A model generated the notes under the pieces. The model was not told the origin of the DNA and did no database searches. It saw only the letters and a list, made by a program, of their open reading frames with translations. Of a stretch of DNA of 64,000 nucleotides, positions 1 to 8,986 are shown piece by piece. Origin of the DNA: Rhypophila decipiens (lineage: Eukaryota > Ascomycota > Sordariomycetes > Sordariales > Naviculisporaceae). The DNA is taken from positions 167,235 to 231,234 of the forward strand of contig MU858091.1 of the NCBI GenBank assembly GCA_033297075.1. The letters run 5' to 3'. Positions within the stretch are counted from its first letter, which is position 1, and the number at the start of each line of letters is the position of its first letter. The position numbers and the translations under genes were made by a program.

Positions 1-60
1 TAGCACCAGTCAAGCTTGAAATCCAGCAAACTACAAAAGAAAGCCAGCTCGAGACCCAAA

Positions 61-555
61 ATGAGCAAAGACAATGGTCTCGGGCACGACCAACCGGGCC
101 TAGAAGTCGTGCCCCCGACGGCGAGAATCGACAAAACAGCGCCCGAAACCAACTACATTGAGAACGAGGCATCTCCTCCCCCCCAAGAGGTCCAGGTCAA
201 TAGCATGCAGTCGCCATTTCGACCATCGAGCCATTACGGCATCATTCCAAACTACGCCGACCCCTTTCCAGGCTACTCGAAAGAACTCGACGCAGGCATG
301 AATCCTGGGCTGTTAGATACCACGAGCCCATACACGACCACGACGATAAACAAGACAGTATATTCACCTGCTGCGAGGGATCTAGAGGACAACAGATCAC
401 CGATGTTATCTGCCGGAGCGGGTGATCAGCAGCTGATTAAGAAAGGACCGTTCTGGAGGAGAAGGAAATTTTGGATCATTGTTGGGAGTGTCGCGGGGGT
501 TATTCTCGTCATAGGGGCGATTGTTGGAGGTGTTTTGGGGAGTCAGGGAGATTAG
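61..555 (+). CDS. Small single-pass membrane protein with cytosolic N-terminus, unknown function
   Basis: An intact 164-residue reading frame begins at the ATG at 61; an in-frame upstream TTG at 16 is not needed. The first ~130 residues are polar and Pro/Ser/Thr-rich with no recognised domain. A basic cluster (WRRRK) is followed by one hydrophobic segment at about residues 137-160, and the protein stops four residues later (SQGD). In many fungi this layout, a disordered tail then KFW-type helix, precedes a large extracellular domain such as a lectin or WSC domain; here there is none, so it is either a stand-alone tail-anchored-like protein or a shortened family member. It converges on the GH114 gene. 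The coding frame is credible; the function is unknown. Confidence 0.6.
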   Translation: MSKDNGLGHDQPGLEVVPPTARIDKTAPETNYIENEASPPPQEVQVNSMQSPFRPSSHYGIIPNYADPFPGYSKELDAGMNPGLLDTTSPYTTTTINKTVYSPAARDLEDNRSPMLSAGAGDQQLIKKGPFWRRRKFWIIVGSVAGVILVIGAIVGGVLGSQGD

Positions 556-911
556 ACACGGACTGATGTTATCTTGACGGTAGGTGCTAAGTAGCATTTC
601 GACGGTCTTGGTGGCGAGGGAAGGATACTATATCGGAAGAAGGGACCAAAGAGTCGAGTACAGATTTACCATTTACGATACCTTGTAATGTAATCAAACA
701 AGCCAAGTCTTTAGTCTGATCAAAATGCGTGTTTCGTATTCCAATATCTTGCGATATGTCTCTATGATCTATCCAACTTGAATATACTCTCAAAGAAGAA
801 ACGATTCCAAAGCCAAAACACCAACAATCTCATCCCCATCAGAAGGAAAACATTGCCAAAGATCTTGCCAGCATCCCAAAGTCTCATCTATGGTATAAAT
901 GAGAACCCCGC
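556..911. other. Convergent intergenic spacer, nothing recognised
   Basis: About 356 bases lie between two convergent stop codons and should hold both 3' untranslated regions. Short frames here lack support, and I see no repeat or RNA gene. Confidence 0.5.
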
Positions 912-2051
912 TTAGGCCGCAAACTCCCTAGCCATCAACTTGAACGACTTGGAGACAGGCTTGCACTCGTCCCCATCAATCTCTTCATTCACAGGCGTAA
1001 CCACAACGCCCTTGCCCTGACCCTGTCCACAATACTGCGTACAACCATTCAACTCGCCGTGCTCACTCTCATCCGCGCCGTCTCTCAACTTGAGAATCTC
1101 ACTAAACTTGAAGTTGCCCCTCTTGCCTCCCACCGCCGAGTCAATCTCACAGCTGGCCGTGTACTGGGCCGAGTTGGCACCTGAGGTATTACACTGCTGC
1201 GGCGAGTTCTTGTTCCTCAGCGAAGTAGGATACTCGATGCTAAAGACTGGCTTGTTTTGAGTAATGTAAGGTTGGAAATCAGCGCAGAATGCCCTGTCCG
1301 CTTCATTTCGCAAGTTCTTGCAATCTTCTAGCACTGCAAAATCCAAAACCGAGTTGAGAGACGAGACGAGCTCTGGGGCGTTTTTCTGGCCAATGAGGAG
1401 GGTATTCCCCCTTTTCGTCTTTAGACCATGGGCAGTGGTCGCCAGGGTAGTCATGAGCTTGATGTAATCTTGTTGGTTGAGGTTGAAGCCCGTGTCGGCG
1501 CTGTAGCCGTCGATGTTGTCTGGATCGACACCGTCACAGCCTAGGTTGGCGGCTGTAGTGACCCGGTTCTTGAGAAGGTCAATGGCGGTGGTGTTTCTGA
1601 TGTTGATCCATTTCTCTTCGCTGAAGGGGGGGTCGTAGGAATTGCCCAGGAGGGACTTGTACTCGGGCTTTTGCCAGACCGTGTCCCAGTCGCAGTCTGA
1701 GGGCTGGGCGAGGCCCGCGTTGAAGTAGCAGATTATGCTGACGTTGGGGATTTTGCTCTGTTTTTGTGCCAAGGTTAGCGGGTGATTTCACTGATTTGAG
1801 CTCAGGGGTATTCGGAGGTATTACTAGCAACGTACACGAAGGGTAGTGATGATATCGGGGTGTCGCTGCAGATGATACAGATCCAGGTCCCAGACGAGCG
1901 CGTCGGTGGGAGTCAAAGTCTTGGTAATGTCCAGACTGGCCATGATGTCGATCTGCCATTTCACGCCAGGAACAAAGTTGGCTGGCTTGACCACCTGGGC
2001 GGCTGCGCCAGTGGCCAAAAGAGGGATAATACAAGACTTGGATTGCTTCAT
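912..2051 (-). CDS. Secreted GH114 glycoside hydrolase (endo-alpha-1,4-polygalactosaminidase family)
   Basis: Two exons, 2051-1836 and 1757-912, joined in phase 0 across a 78-base intron (donor GTACGT, acceptor CAG), give 353 residues. Residues 1-19 form a signal peptide (MKQSKSC...AAAQ). A TIM-barrel of the GH114/TM1410 type follows: WDLDLYH near 54-60, IICYFNAG at the second strand, GCDGVDPDN around 147-153 with acidic residues fitting the catalytic Asp, and SIEYP with a candidate catalytic Glu near 248. Known GH114 enzymes cleave alpha-1,4-linked galactosamine polymers such as fungal galactosaminogalactan, so a cell-wall or biofilm-polymer role is likely by family. No polysaccharide synthesis genes are adjacent. 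Six or more cysteines suit secretion. The family call is good; the substrate is inferred. Confidence 0.85.
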
Positions 2052-2152
2052 TTTGAAAAGAGTAATGGTATTGGTATATTGTAAGATGGACTTTGACTGG
2101 TGATCTGTGAGTTGTGTGATTACCGTTGACTCTTTCATGGCGCCTTTCTAGC

Positions 2153-2160
2153 CTTATATA
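2153..2160 (-). promoter_or_regulatory. TATA-like element for the GH114 gene
   Basis: On the minus strand the bases read TATATAAG, about 100 bases upstream of the start codon at 2051. The position fits a core promoter with a roughly 70-base leader. Confidence 0.4.
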
Positions 2161-3410
2161 TCTCTTGGACGTGTGGATTTCGTATTGTTATGCCCAAACA
2201 AGCCTTTGGCCGTCACCCCTTGTCCATGAACTCAGCCCCTGAATCCTTCTTGCCAGTACCTTAATGGACATTAGACGATACATGGTGGCCATACAAAGCC
2301 GAGCGGCACAGAGAAGAAGCCTTCCAGAGAAAGACCCACTGGTTCTTCAGCAGGATTCTAGAGCTAGGCTTTGGTCGGAAGGTCTTTCTGCCATGGTGAT
2401 ATTTTCTTACCTTTCTCCACCGACTTGTGATCCGAATCATCCGAATGGCCTCTTTCATATGGTCAGCGATTCGTCATTGCCCTAGTCACTACTAGGGAAG
2501 TCTCTATCTAGTAAAGGTCCAAGGTTATTTCCAGTGTGATCACTGCCGCCGCCTGTTTTGTCACTTGTTTAGAAACTCCCTCGAGTCTACTAATACGGCT
2601 TGCTACAAGAATGTCCCATATTCTTGGTCTCGGCACACGGGGTATAAAAGCCGATCATATATCCGGATCCCATGGACTTCCATGGCATAAAGAAGGACGT
2701 TAGTGTCGTGCATAGTCCGATCTGCTCCGCCCGGCGTGTCCATGTGGAGGCAAGGATTCGATGCTTGTTTCCATGAAAACACGGAATTCCACAGACCTTC
2801 TGGAAGGAGATAAAACAGCGATCAGATGGATTTGGCATGAGACGACTCGGACTCTCGACATATCAGCGCCCTCCTCATGACGACTACGAGGTATAGAAGT
2901 TTGGTACAAGGTCAGCCCTAGCTAGCTGTGCCACGTTGCACATAGTGATGCCCCAGAATATGCCCGATGAAAGTGTGGAGAGCGTCACTGTGCCGCAGCT
3001 TAGCTGACGATCCCAACTTTAAACACCAGGATTCAAGGCATTACCCGACAGGCTTGTTTATTACCAGGAGACAGGAGTAATGCATTAGCGGTCCGAGTCT
3101 TTATACGAACTCTAAGTCCCGGGATACTTTTTTGATGATTGTAGACTTGGTTACGCCACTCCGAGGCATTATGACTACTAGTAGTCATAACTAGTTCTAC
3201 ATATTCCATGGGAGTTGTTGTAAGTTTCTCTGGTCAAAGGGCAGGCATACGGTGTGGACGATCAGGTCATTATTATCCGGGTGAAAACAAATCAGGCAAC
3301 CTCAACGACGGATCGCAAGACTTGACAAATTGGCTGAATATGCCTAAACGGTCTCGTGACTCTCGCAAACAAAGTTGTTGATATAAGGCTCTATAATGAT
3401 GAGCTAGTTA
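2161..3410. other. Non-coding stretch upstream of the GH114 gene
   Basis: No frame here shows recognisable protein sequence or splice-linked coding. It contains a perfect 22-base palindrome at 3169-3190 and otherwise appears to be promoter and spacer DNA. Confidence 0.45.
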
Positions 3411-3570
3411 ACAGGTGTCCAAGAGCATGTGTAATCCACGTACGACGGTCAGACTTGAATGCAAGATCTGACTCCCGTTGACGCTGTTGGCCAACGGTAA
3501 ACCAGCGTTCAGATATTGGCATTCAAGTCTGACCGTCGCACGTGGATCACAAACACTCTTGGACGCCTGA
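3411..3570. repeat. Large imperfect inverted repeat (fold-back)
   Basis: The left arm, about 3411-3462, matches the reverse complement of 3519-3570 with only scattered mismatches; the block around GACGGTCAGACTTGAATGC is exact in both arms. Weaker symmetry continues inward to a GTTGGCCAAC centre near 3490. The right arm overlaps the 3' end of the coding relic on the minus strand, so the left arm looks like an inverted copy of that gene end. I see no flanking target duplication, which argues against a simple transposon. Confidence 0.7.
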
Positions 3571-4500
3571 TGATCTCAACCAAGACAGAATTTGCCACGA
3601 TAAACACCACATTGTGGAACTGGCCATTGTTAAGCACAAAGACGTTGGTCAGTTCCACAAGGGTCTGATACTATCCAGATCCTTGCCAGGCCCATCTCGT
3701 CTATATGCTGTCGAAATCCTCCAGTTTTCCGAGGATCTCGTCCTCACGAACCAGACACGGATTTCGGTTGAACATGTTGACAATCTGACGGGATTATCCA
3801 AGTCAGCACTAGAAACAAAGGGGGAAGAAGGAGCTACCCACTTCGATAGGAGCATCGGCGATGGGTGCACCATCTTCGTCCCGGATGATGTTGCGAATCA
3901 TGCCAGGTGTATTCATTCCATTCCAGGCTATATCATGTTACCCAGTCAGCGCCATGTCGAACCTGAACCAGGAGGAAAGACCCGACGCATGGGGCGCACT
4001 GAAGATGACCTGTTCTCCGACGACGTATTCCATGACTTTGATCTGGAAAGTGTCAGAGAATCTGCCGAGGGAGTCTTGTGTTTCTTGCTCGCAGCGTTGA
4101 TGTCGTCGTCCAGTTGACTCTTGGCGAGCAAATGTAGATGGAGGAGAGGGATGGGAGAAAGCTGAAAGAGCAGCTTGATCAGTGACGGGCATTTATTGCT
4201 TTCGTACATGTCTTCTGCCTGGTCGATTCGGATTCTGCGACTAGTTATAAAGCAAATACGAAGCAATGATGATGTAGACGGTGGTGCCAGATCGGAGAAG
4301 GATAATCTTTTATGATATGATTCACGCCAACGAACAGAGGGCAAGTTCGGGCCAAAATGTATCTAATGGACCAATGGTGCACTGGTTGACTGGCACTTCT
4401 CCGCGTCTTGAAGTGGAAAGTTTGTCTTATCGTGCGCAACATTGCATCCTGACGCCTGCGTGAGTTCATCTAGTGGATCCATGCTGTAGGAGATGATGAA
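3540..4500 (-). pseudogene. Degenerate minus-strand coding relic, family not recognised
   Basis: Several minus-strand frames carry protein-like sequence in consistent order but are interrupted. One frame (about 4110-3915) reads through QIKVMEYVVGEQVIFSAPHA and SSWFRFDMALTG, then meets TAA and resumes with HDIAWNGMNTPGMIRNII. A normal-looking intron follows (donor GTGGGT, branch GCTGAC, acceptor CAG at about 3845-3784), then NMFNRNPCLVREDEILG, two further stops, and QFHNVVFIVANSVLVE. Three in-frame stops in otherwise coherent sequence indicate a decayed gene. Some stops could come from C-to-T changes, but that is inference. I do not recognise the family. The plus-strand frame at 3542-4117 is its shadow. 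Confidence 0.45.
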
Positions 4501-4523
4501 ACAATTCGATATGCATTGCATGT

Positions 4524-6318
4524 TTATGGTGACAACCCGACACGCTCTGTATGGTGCCAGGAAAATGCTTCGAGATAGGAAAAGTGATCGATTGTTCCCT
4601 GTCAGAAGAAAGCGCTGCTTAGTATATGTAGGGCACGTTTATCATCCGTAAATATGCAACTTACCGGTAAAACATAAACTCCAGGTGGAGAAATCCCTCT
4701 TAACATGGGCTCAACTGCGATTGCATAGACCATGTCCGGCTCCCCGAGGGCGACAAGTTGATAGAAGGCCCTAAAGTGGCTGCTGTTGTCTGGAGTTTGA
4801 ACTATGATCCATGCTCCAATATCTCTTGGCCGGAGGACTGCTCGCTCAAAACGTAAATGTCAGTGAGAAATCATGATCCTTGACCTCCAGATATAGGAAA
4901 CGTGATACTCAACGTCCTGTTAACACCCGAAACCTCGCCGCCCAATTACCGCCCGAATTGGGGTAGATGACCTTCGCTTCGCCCTCGACCATTTTCAACC
5001 GGGGCAGGTCCTCAAAGTGATCACTCGCCAAGGCAACAATGAACTCTGTGTTTGTATCAACGCTCTCCATGTCGCTATCCTCTGCAATGGCTATTTTTGA
5101 TCCAGGTCTGGATTGTAGTCTGTTTACTAGGCTTGGCTCCCCATCAGAAGATGACGTTATAAGCCCGGATATGGTGTTCTCGTCGAGCTCCAATAGGCAA
5201 ACCGGGCTCCCAAAGCTCGCAACGAGCTTTGCCGTCTCTTGGATCACGTCGCCCGGAGAATGCTCTGCATCAGCATCGTCTTCTTCGTCATCAAATCTGA
5301 TAGCGTAGGCTGATGAATTGCCGTGGTAACTTGACGAGCTGGAGAGCAAAATCTCACGTTTTCCCCGATCAAGATGGGGAGAACTGTGCGGCGGGCCACG
5401 TAGTAATGGGGCTGGGGCTTGTTCGGGTGGCATTTTGTCAGGGACGGGCTCCTTTGGTTGGCGATCCCAGGCCGGGCAACTTGTGATTCCATAGTACTTG
5501 CGCTGCTCGTCCTCCCGAATCGCCATTACCACACCACCGACTGTCGTAGAGGCCGTCTTGAGCGTTGGGCATGAGCTCTTATAAAGTGCGCCGACTAGAG
5601 TAGACCCTACAGGCACATTCGATGAACTGGACGGCATCACAATCGAGCCCCCATCCAGCACCGAGCGACCGAAACTGAGGGTCCTATGCGAGAAAGCATA
5701 CACAAACTTTCGCGCTTCCGGGTCGATTGAGCAGAGTCTGTTGTAGCTCATGAAGCCTCGCATAAAGTTCAAAATCTCTTGCGGGATGGGTTTGTCGGAG
5801 CTGATGAGCACTCCCCATATACCTTTCTCTTCTAGCTCACTGTTGATGGTCTCCTCCTGAAAATATACCGGCGAGTAACAAAGACCCATCGCTACACCTT
5901 TTCGACTTTGGTCGGTTATCATATCCATAATCCAGAGCGTGTCTCTGGCGCATTTGAATCGCGAGATGATCTCTTGGCTGGGCGTTTGTGGGCCATGGTG
6001 CAGGATCCGAAATTGACCATCTTGGAGGGAGTCTGCTGTGAGATGCTGTAAGATTGGCTCTGTTGTTGGATGTTGTAGATTCAGAGCTGCATCTGGATCG
6101 TGTGGCGATGGTATGTCGGGTTGCTGAACCCAGAGGGAGAGTAGTGCCATACAGAGGCCCAGCGTGAGGCCACCGGCGATCACAATGTTTCGAGTGCCCA
6201 ACATTGGTTCCAGTTGAGTCTGTGATGTTGACTTACGGCTGGACTCTTTTGGTGGAAAAAAAAACATGAGAATACATGACAGCCCGAGCCTACGAGTGAC
6301 GGGAGGCGGACATGACAT
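4524..6318 (-). CDS. Membrane-anchored protein with a probable inactive serine-protease-like domain
   Basis: Proposed exons 6318-4927, 4844-4665 and 4598-4524 give 548 residues. The last intron is clear (donor GTAAGT, acceptor CAG, phase 0). The first uses a weaker GTGTTA donor and could differ. A hydrophobic segment at about 44-64 suggests a type II anchor; the ATG giving Met-39 is an alternative start. The layout resembles fungal trypsin-fold proteins, which have a GG(I/V)-x-YGLT-AAH block and later a GDSG-W block. Here the first reads GGVV...YYGITSC (261-281), with no histidine after the Thr, and the second reads RDIGAWI (471-477), with no nucleophilic serine. If the fold call is right, both catalytic positions are lost. 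The long middle part is acidic and Ser-rich. The coding call is firm; the protease relation is inference. Confidence 0.6.
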
Positions 6319-6894
6319 GGAAGTGCCTTGGTAGTATTGTGACCCCGTTGGATTATTGATCCAAAATTTGACAGCCGACCTGAGCCAATTGGATTGCTTA
6401 TACCGTCGTCATATGTATGTTGGTTCTGTTGGTTGTCTAATGTCAGGTCCATCGTGGTGTAGTATTTGCTTTCGAGCGGAGATTGCCCCCTTTGTGCCTG
6501 TTGTTGGTCCGGCAACCCACACATGCAAGATTATCCTGATTCATTCTATACCAATATATCAAGCGAGTTGTTCAGTAACTGTAAAGTTAACACAAAAATA
6601 ACGAATACAAAGCGAAACTTACTCCCGCCTGCTACATGTGAGCTGGCCTTTGTATCGTTCGATAAGCCAGTGGTTATGTCTCTTTCGTAGTCCAAGCAAT
6701 GCGTCCATATCATTTCAAATTCTGGACCCAAGCTCTACTATCACTCCTATCCAGCTCTGCATACACGTACTTCCAATTCTTCCAGTCTCATCATGCTCCC
6801 GCCCAGCCGCCAACCTTCCACCCATACACCAACATGCCACTTATAAACCCTCTTTCCAGCAGTCACTTTCACAGGGAGGGGGAAAAGAGTTCCG
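6319..6894. other. Intergenic region upstream of the membrane protein
   Basis: This holds the upstream region of the minus-strand gene ending at 4524. Overlapping plus-strand frames (6638-7126, 6699-7079) have no domain, signal or codon pattern that supports them. Confidence 0.4.
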
Positions 6895-6980
6895 GATGGG
6901 CCAGTGGCCTAGCGGATACAGCGTGCCCTCTCCCTTCCGCCCCCGAGCTCACCGGAGCTCTCCGTTCGATTCCCGGCATC
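6895..6980 (+). other. tRNA-like sequence, possible degenerate tRNA
   Basis: A good box A (TGGCCTAGCGGAT, about 6904-6916) and a box B-like segment (GTTCGATTCC, about 6964-6973) are spaced as in a tRNA gene, and GATG at 6895 can pair with CATC at 6977. The T stem has two mismatches, no clean anticodon stem can be drawn, and a GAGCT/AGCTC hairpin occupies the variable region. It resembles a decayed arginine-type tRNA or a tRNA-derived element; I cannot assign an anticodon. Confidence 0.3.
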
Positions 6981-7032
6981 AACCCAATCCCCCCCCCCAA
7001 CATCAGAAAAGCCGAAAGAGGCTTTTCATACG

Positions 7033-7097
7033 GGCATCCCCACCGGGGGTGCCCCGCACTTTATGCTTCTCAGTTGTAATTCTTCTCAGTTGTAATT
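7033..7097. repeat. GC-rich hairpin followed by a 16-bp tandem duplication
   Basis: A strong stem-loop (GGGCA-CCCC pairing with GGGG-TGCCC) lies at about 7033-7054. Immediately after it, a 16-base unit (CTTCTCAGTTGTAATT) occurs twice head to tail at 7066-7081 and 7082-7097, followed by a T run. It lies just beyond the 3' end of LRA1 and could serve as 3'-end signals, but that is not shown. Confidence 0.6.
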
Positions 7098-7136
7098 TTT
7101 TTGCTTTTGCCAGTTTCTTGGAATAGCCCTAGCGTA

Positions 7137-7967
7137 TTACTGCAGATTTACAAACATGCCGCCATCAACCAACAACTGCGCCCCAGTTACATAGCCGCTT
7201 AACTCTTCACAGGCTAGGAAAACGGCCGGGCCGGCAATGTCGTCGGTTTTGCCAATCCTTCCCAGCGGCACCCGTCCCTCCATGTACTTTCTCTTCTCTT
7301 CATCTTGCAGATCCTTTTCGTTCAACTGCGTCCTTATTGTCCCTGGTAACAAGGCATTGCATCTGATCTTGTATTTTCCCAGTGCACAGGCAGTGCTTTG
7401 CATTAGAGAGGTTATGCCCGCCTTGGTAGGTGTATAATGTGCCTGCTGGGCACCTCCTACCAAGGCGGAAATGGACGAGATTCCAATGATTGAGCCGCCT
7501 GGTGGAGATTGATGCAATGCCATTTGGCGAGCTGCTGCTTGGACGAGGTAAAACGCACCGTCGAGGTTTGTCCTCGTTGTATTGGACAGCAAATCGGGAG
7601 TCATGTCGTCGGATAGGAAATCTGCAAAGGTGCAGATTCCGGCGTTGGAGACGCAAATGTCTAGCCGGGAGACGTTGAAGGTTGAGAGGGCGAACGATAT
7701 CAGCTTCGGACCCGTCGAGGGATCCCGCACGTCGCCTGGGAGGTGGGCAAAGTTGCCTATTGTGGTAGACTCGGAAGCAGATGATCTGAGTGATTCAGCC
7801 GCCCGGATGAGGGAGTCTCGGTTTACTTTGTCAGAGGGCAGATCGAGGTGGTTGATGACTACGTTGCACCCTTGGGCGAGGAAGCCGAGGGCGATAGCCC
7901 GCCCGATGCCGGTTGAGCCGCCGGTGATGATGGCTGTTTTGCCCGCGAGGAGGTTTGTCGGGGGCAT
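7137..7967 (-). CDS. LRA1: L-rhamnose 1-dehydrogenase (short-chain dehydrogenase)
   Basis: A 276-residue intronless classical SDR. The NAD(P)-binding motif TGGSTGIG is at 15-22, the NAG motif (SNAG) at 107-110, the catalytic Ser near 165, and the Tyr178-x3-Lys182 pair in YTPTK; the C-terminal block VTGAQLLVDGG is typical. The VVINH segment after strand 2 resembles yeast Lra1 and argues for NADP or NAD use typical of that group. By family the enzyme oxidises L-rhamnose to L-rhamnono-1,4-lactone in the cytosol, the first step of the non-phosphorylated pathway. The rhamnose assignment rests largely on its neighbour, rhamnonate dehydratase, transcribed in the same direction about 1 kb upstream. 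A different sugar or alcohol substrate remains possible. Confidence 0.75.
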   Translation of the reverse strand: MPPTNLLAGKTAIITGGSTGIGRAIALGFLAQGCNVVINHLDLPSDKVNRDSLIRAAESLRSSASESTTIGNFAHLPGDVRDPSTGPKLISFALSTFNVSRLDICVSNAGICTFADFLSDDMTPDLLSNTTRTNLDGAFYLVQAAARQMALHQSPPGGSIIGISSISALVGGAQQAHYTPTKAGITSLMQSTACALGKYKIRCNALLPGTIRTQLNEKDLQDEEKRKYMEGRVPLGRIGKTDDIAGPAVFLACEELSGYVTGAQLLVDGGMFVNLQ

Positions 7968-8986
7968 GTTTCTTTTTGGACGAAACTGTACGAAGCGTTA
8001 GTTCAGAAAGCGGTATAATATGGGATACGGTCTTCAATGTACAGTATACAAAACCTCGAGTAACCTGGGCGTATCTGGAATTCTGGATTAAGGTTGAAGG
8101 CTTCGAGGGCTGTTATATAATGAGGTAGCAAGTCAACGATGGGAAAGCTCAGGAGTCAGGTGTGAAGAGGAGGATGGATGAACAAAAGTTGCAGGTGGTT
8201 ATTGATGTGTTGTCTATCGGCTAAATAAGCTCCAGATCAATGATCCCGAGACGGTTTGTATAGGATCGGTCGTGACAGCAGTGCTCTTATAAAAGGGATG
8301 AGCTCAGGTGCCAGTGTCAGAATGGAGGCGGACCTTCCTTCTCTTTGGGCAGCATCGCATGCAGTGAGTGTCTTGAACGTCTAAGGACCCGAACAAAAAG
8401 GCTCGTAAATTCTAAATTCTAATACCGGACCGAAAACCATTTCTCTCGTTGATGACGGGTTCTCTTGAGAAAGGAACCGTTGGTCTCAACCCCTGAACGA
8501 CAGCAGACCCACCCAGGCCGCTAAAAAGGCGCCCCTCCATCCCCGCCATGACCCCATCTCTAGCTCAACAAAGCCCGAGGGGGTTGCCCCCGATTCTCCA
8601 CAGTCACACCAAGCTCGGCCTAAATACCAGCGAGCATGACATGACAACGGTTTAAGAAACCGACAGTGTGGAAAGACTCCAAGACTCTGGGATGAACTTC
8701 CCAGAGCGCAGCATAATTGAAAGGCCATATGACTCCTGCTGATGGTCAAGATTGATAGCCTATGAGATTGTTACCAATGACGTCACTGTAGCGGAGGCTG
8801 TTGCATGAGGGGTAAGATGAGAAATCCGGTGAAGCCAGGGGGACACAAAAAGAGACCATATTTGGATACAATTCTAGAGGATCAAGATACTTGTACTCGC
8901 AGATTAAGCGATGCTACATGTCATAGTTGTCAAGGTATTTTCTTCACTGGACATTACTTGTTGACCAGTTATAAACAATCCCCCCT
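7968..8986. other. Promoter region of LRA1 and 3' region of LRA2
   Basis: About 1 kb separates LRA2 from LRA1. A minus-strand TATATAA-type element lies at 8113-8120, about 150 bases before the LRA1 start codon. No other gene is supported. Confidence 0.45.

Noticed and set aside
3542..4117. A 191-residue plus-strand frame
   Set aside because: The minus strand in the same place carries protein-like blocks and an intron. The plus frame has no motif and starts inside the inverted repeat.
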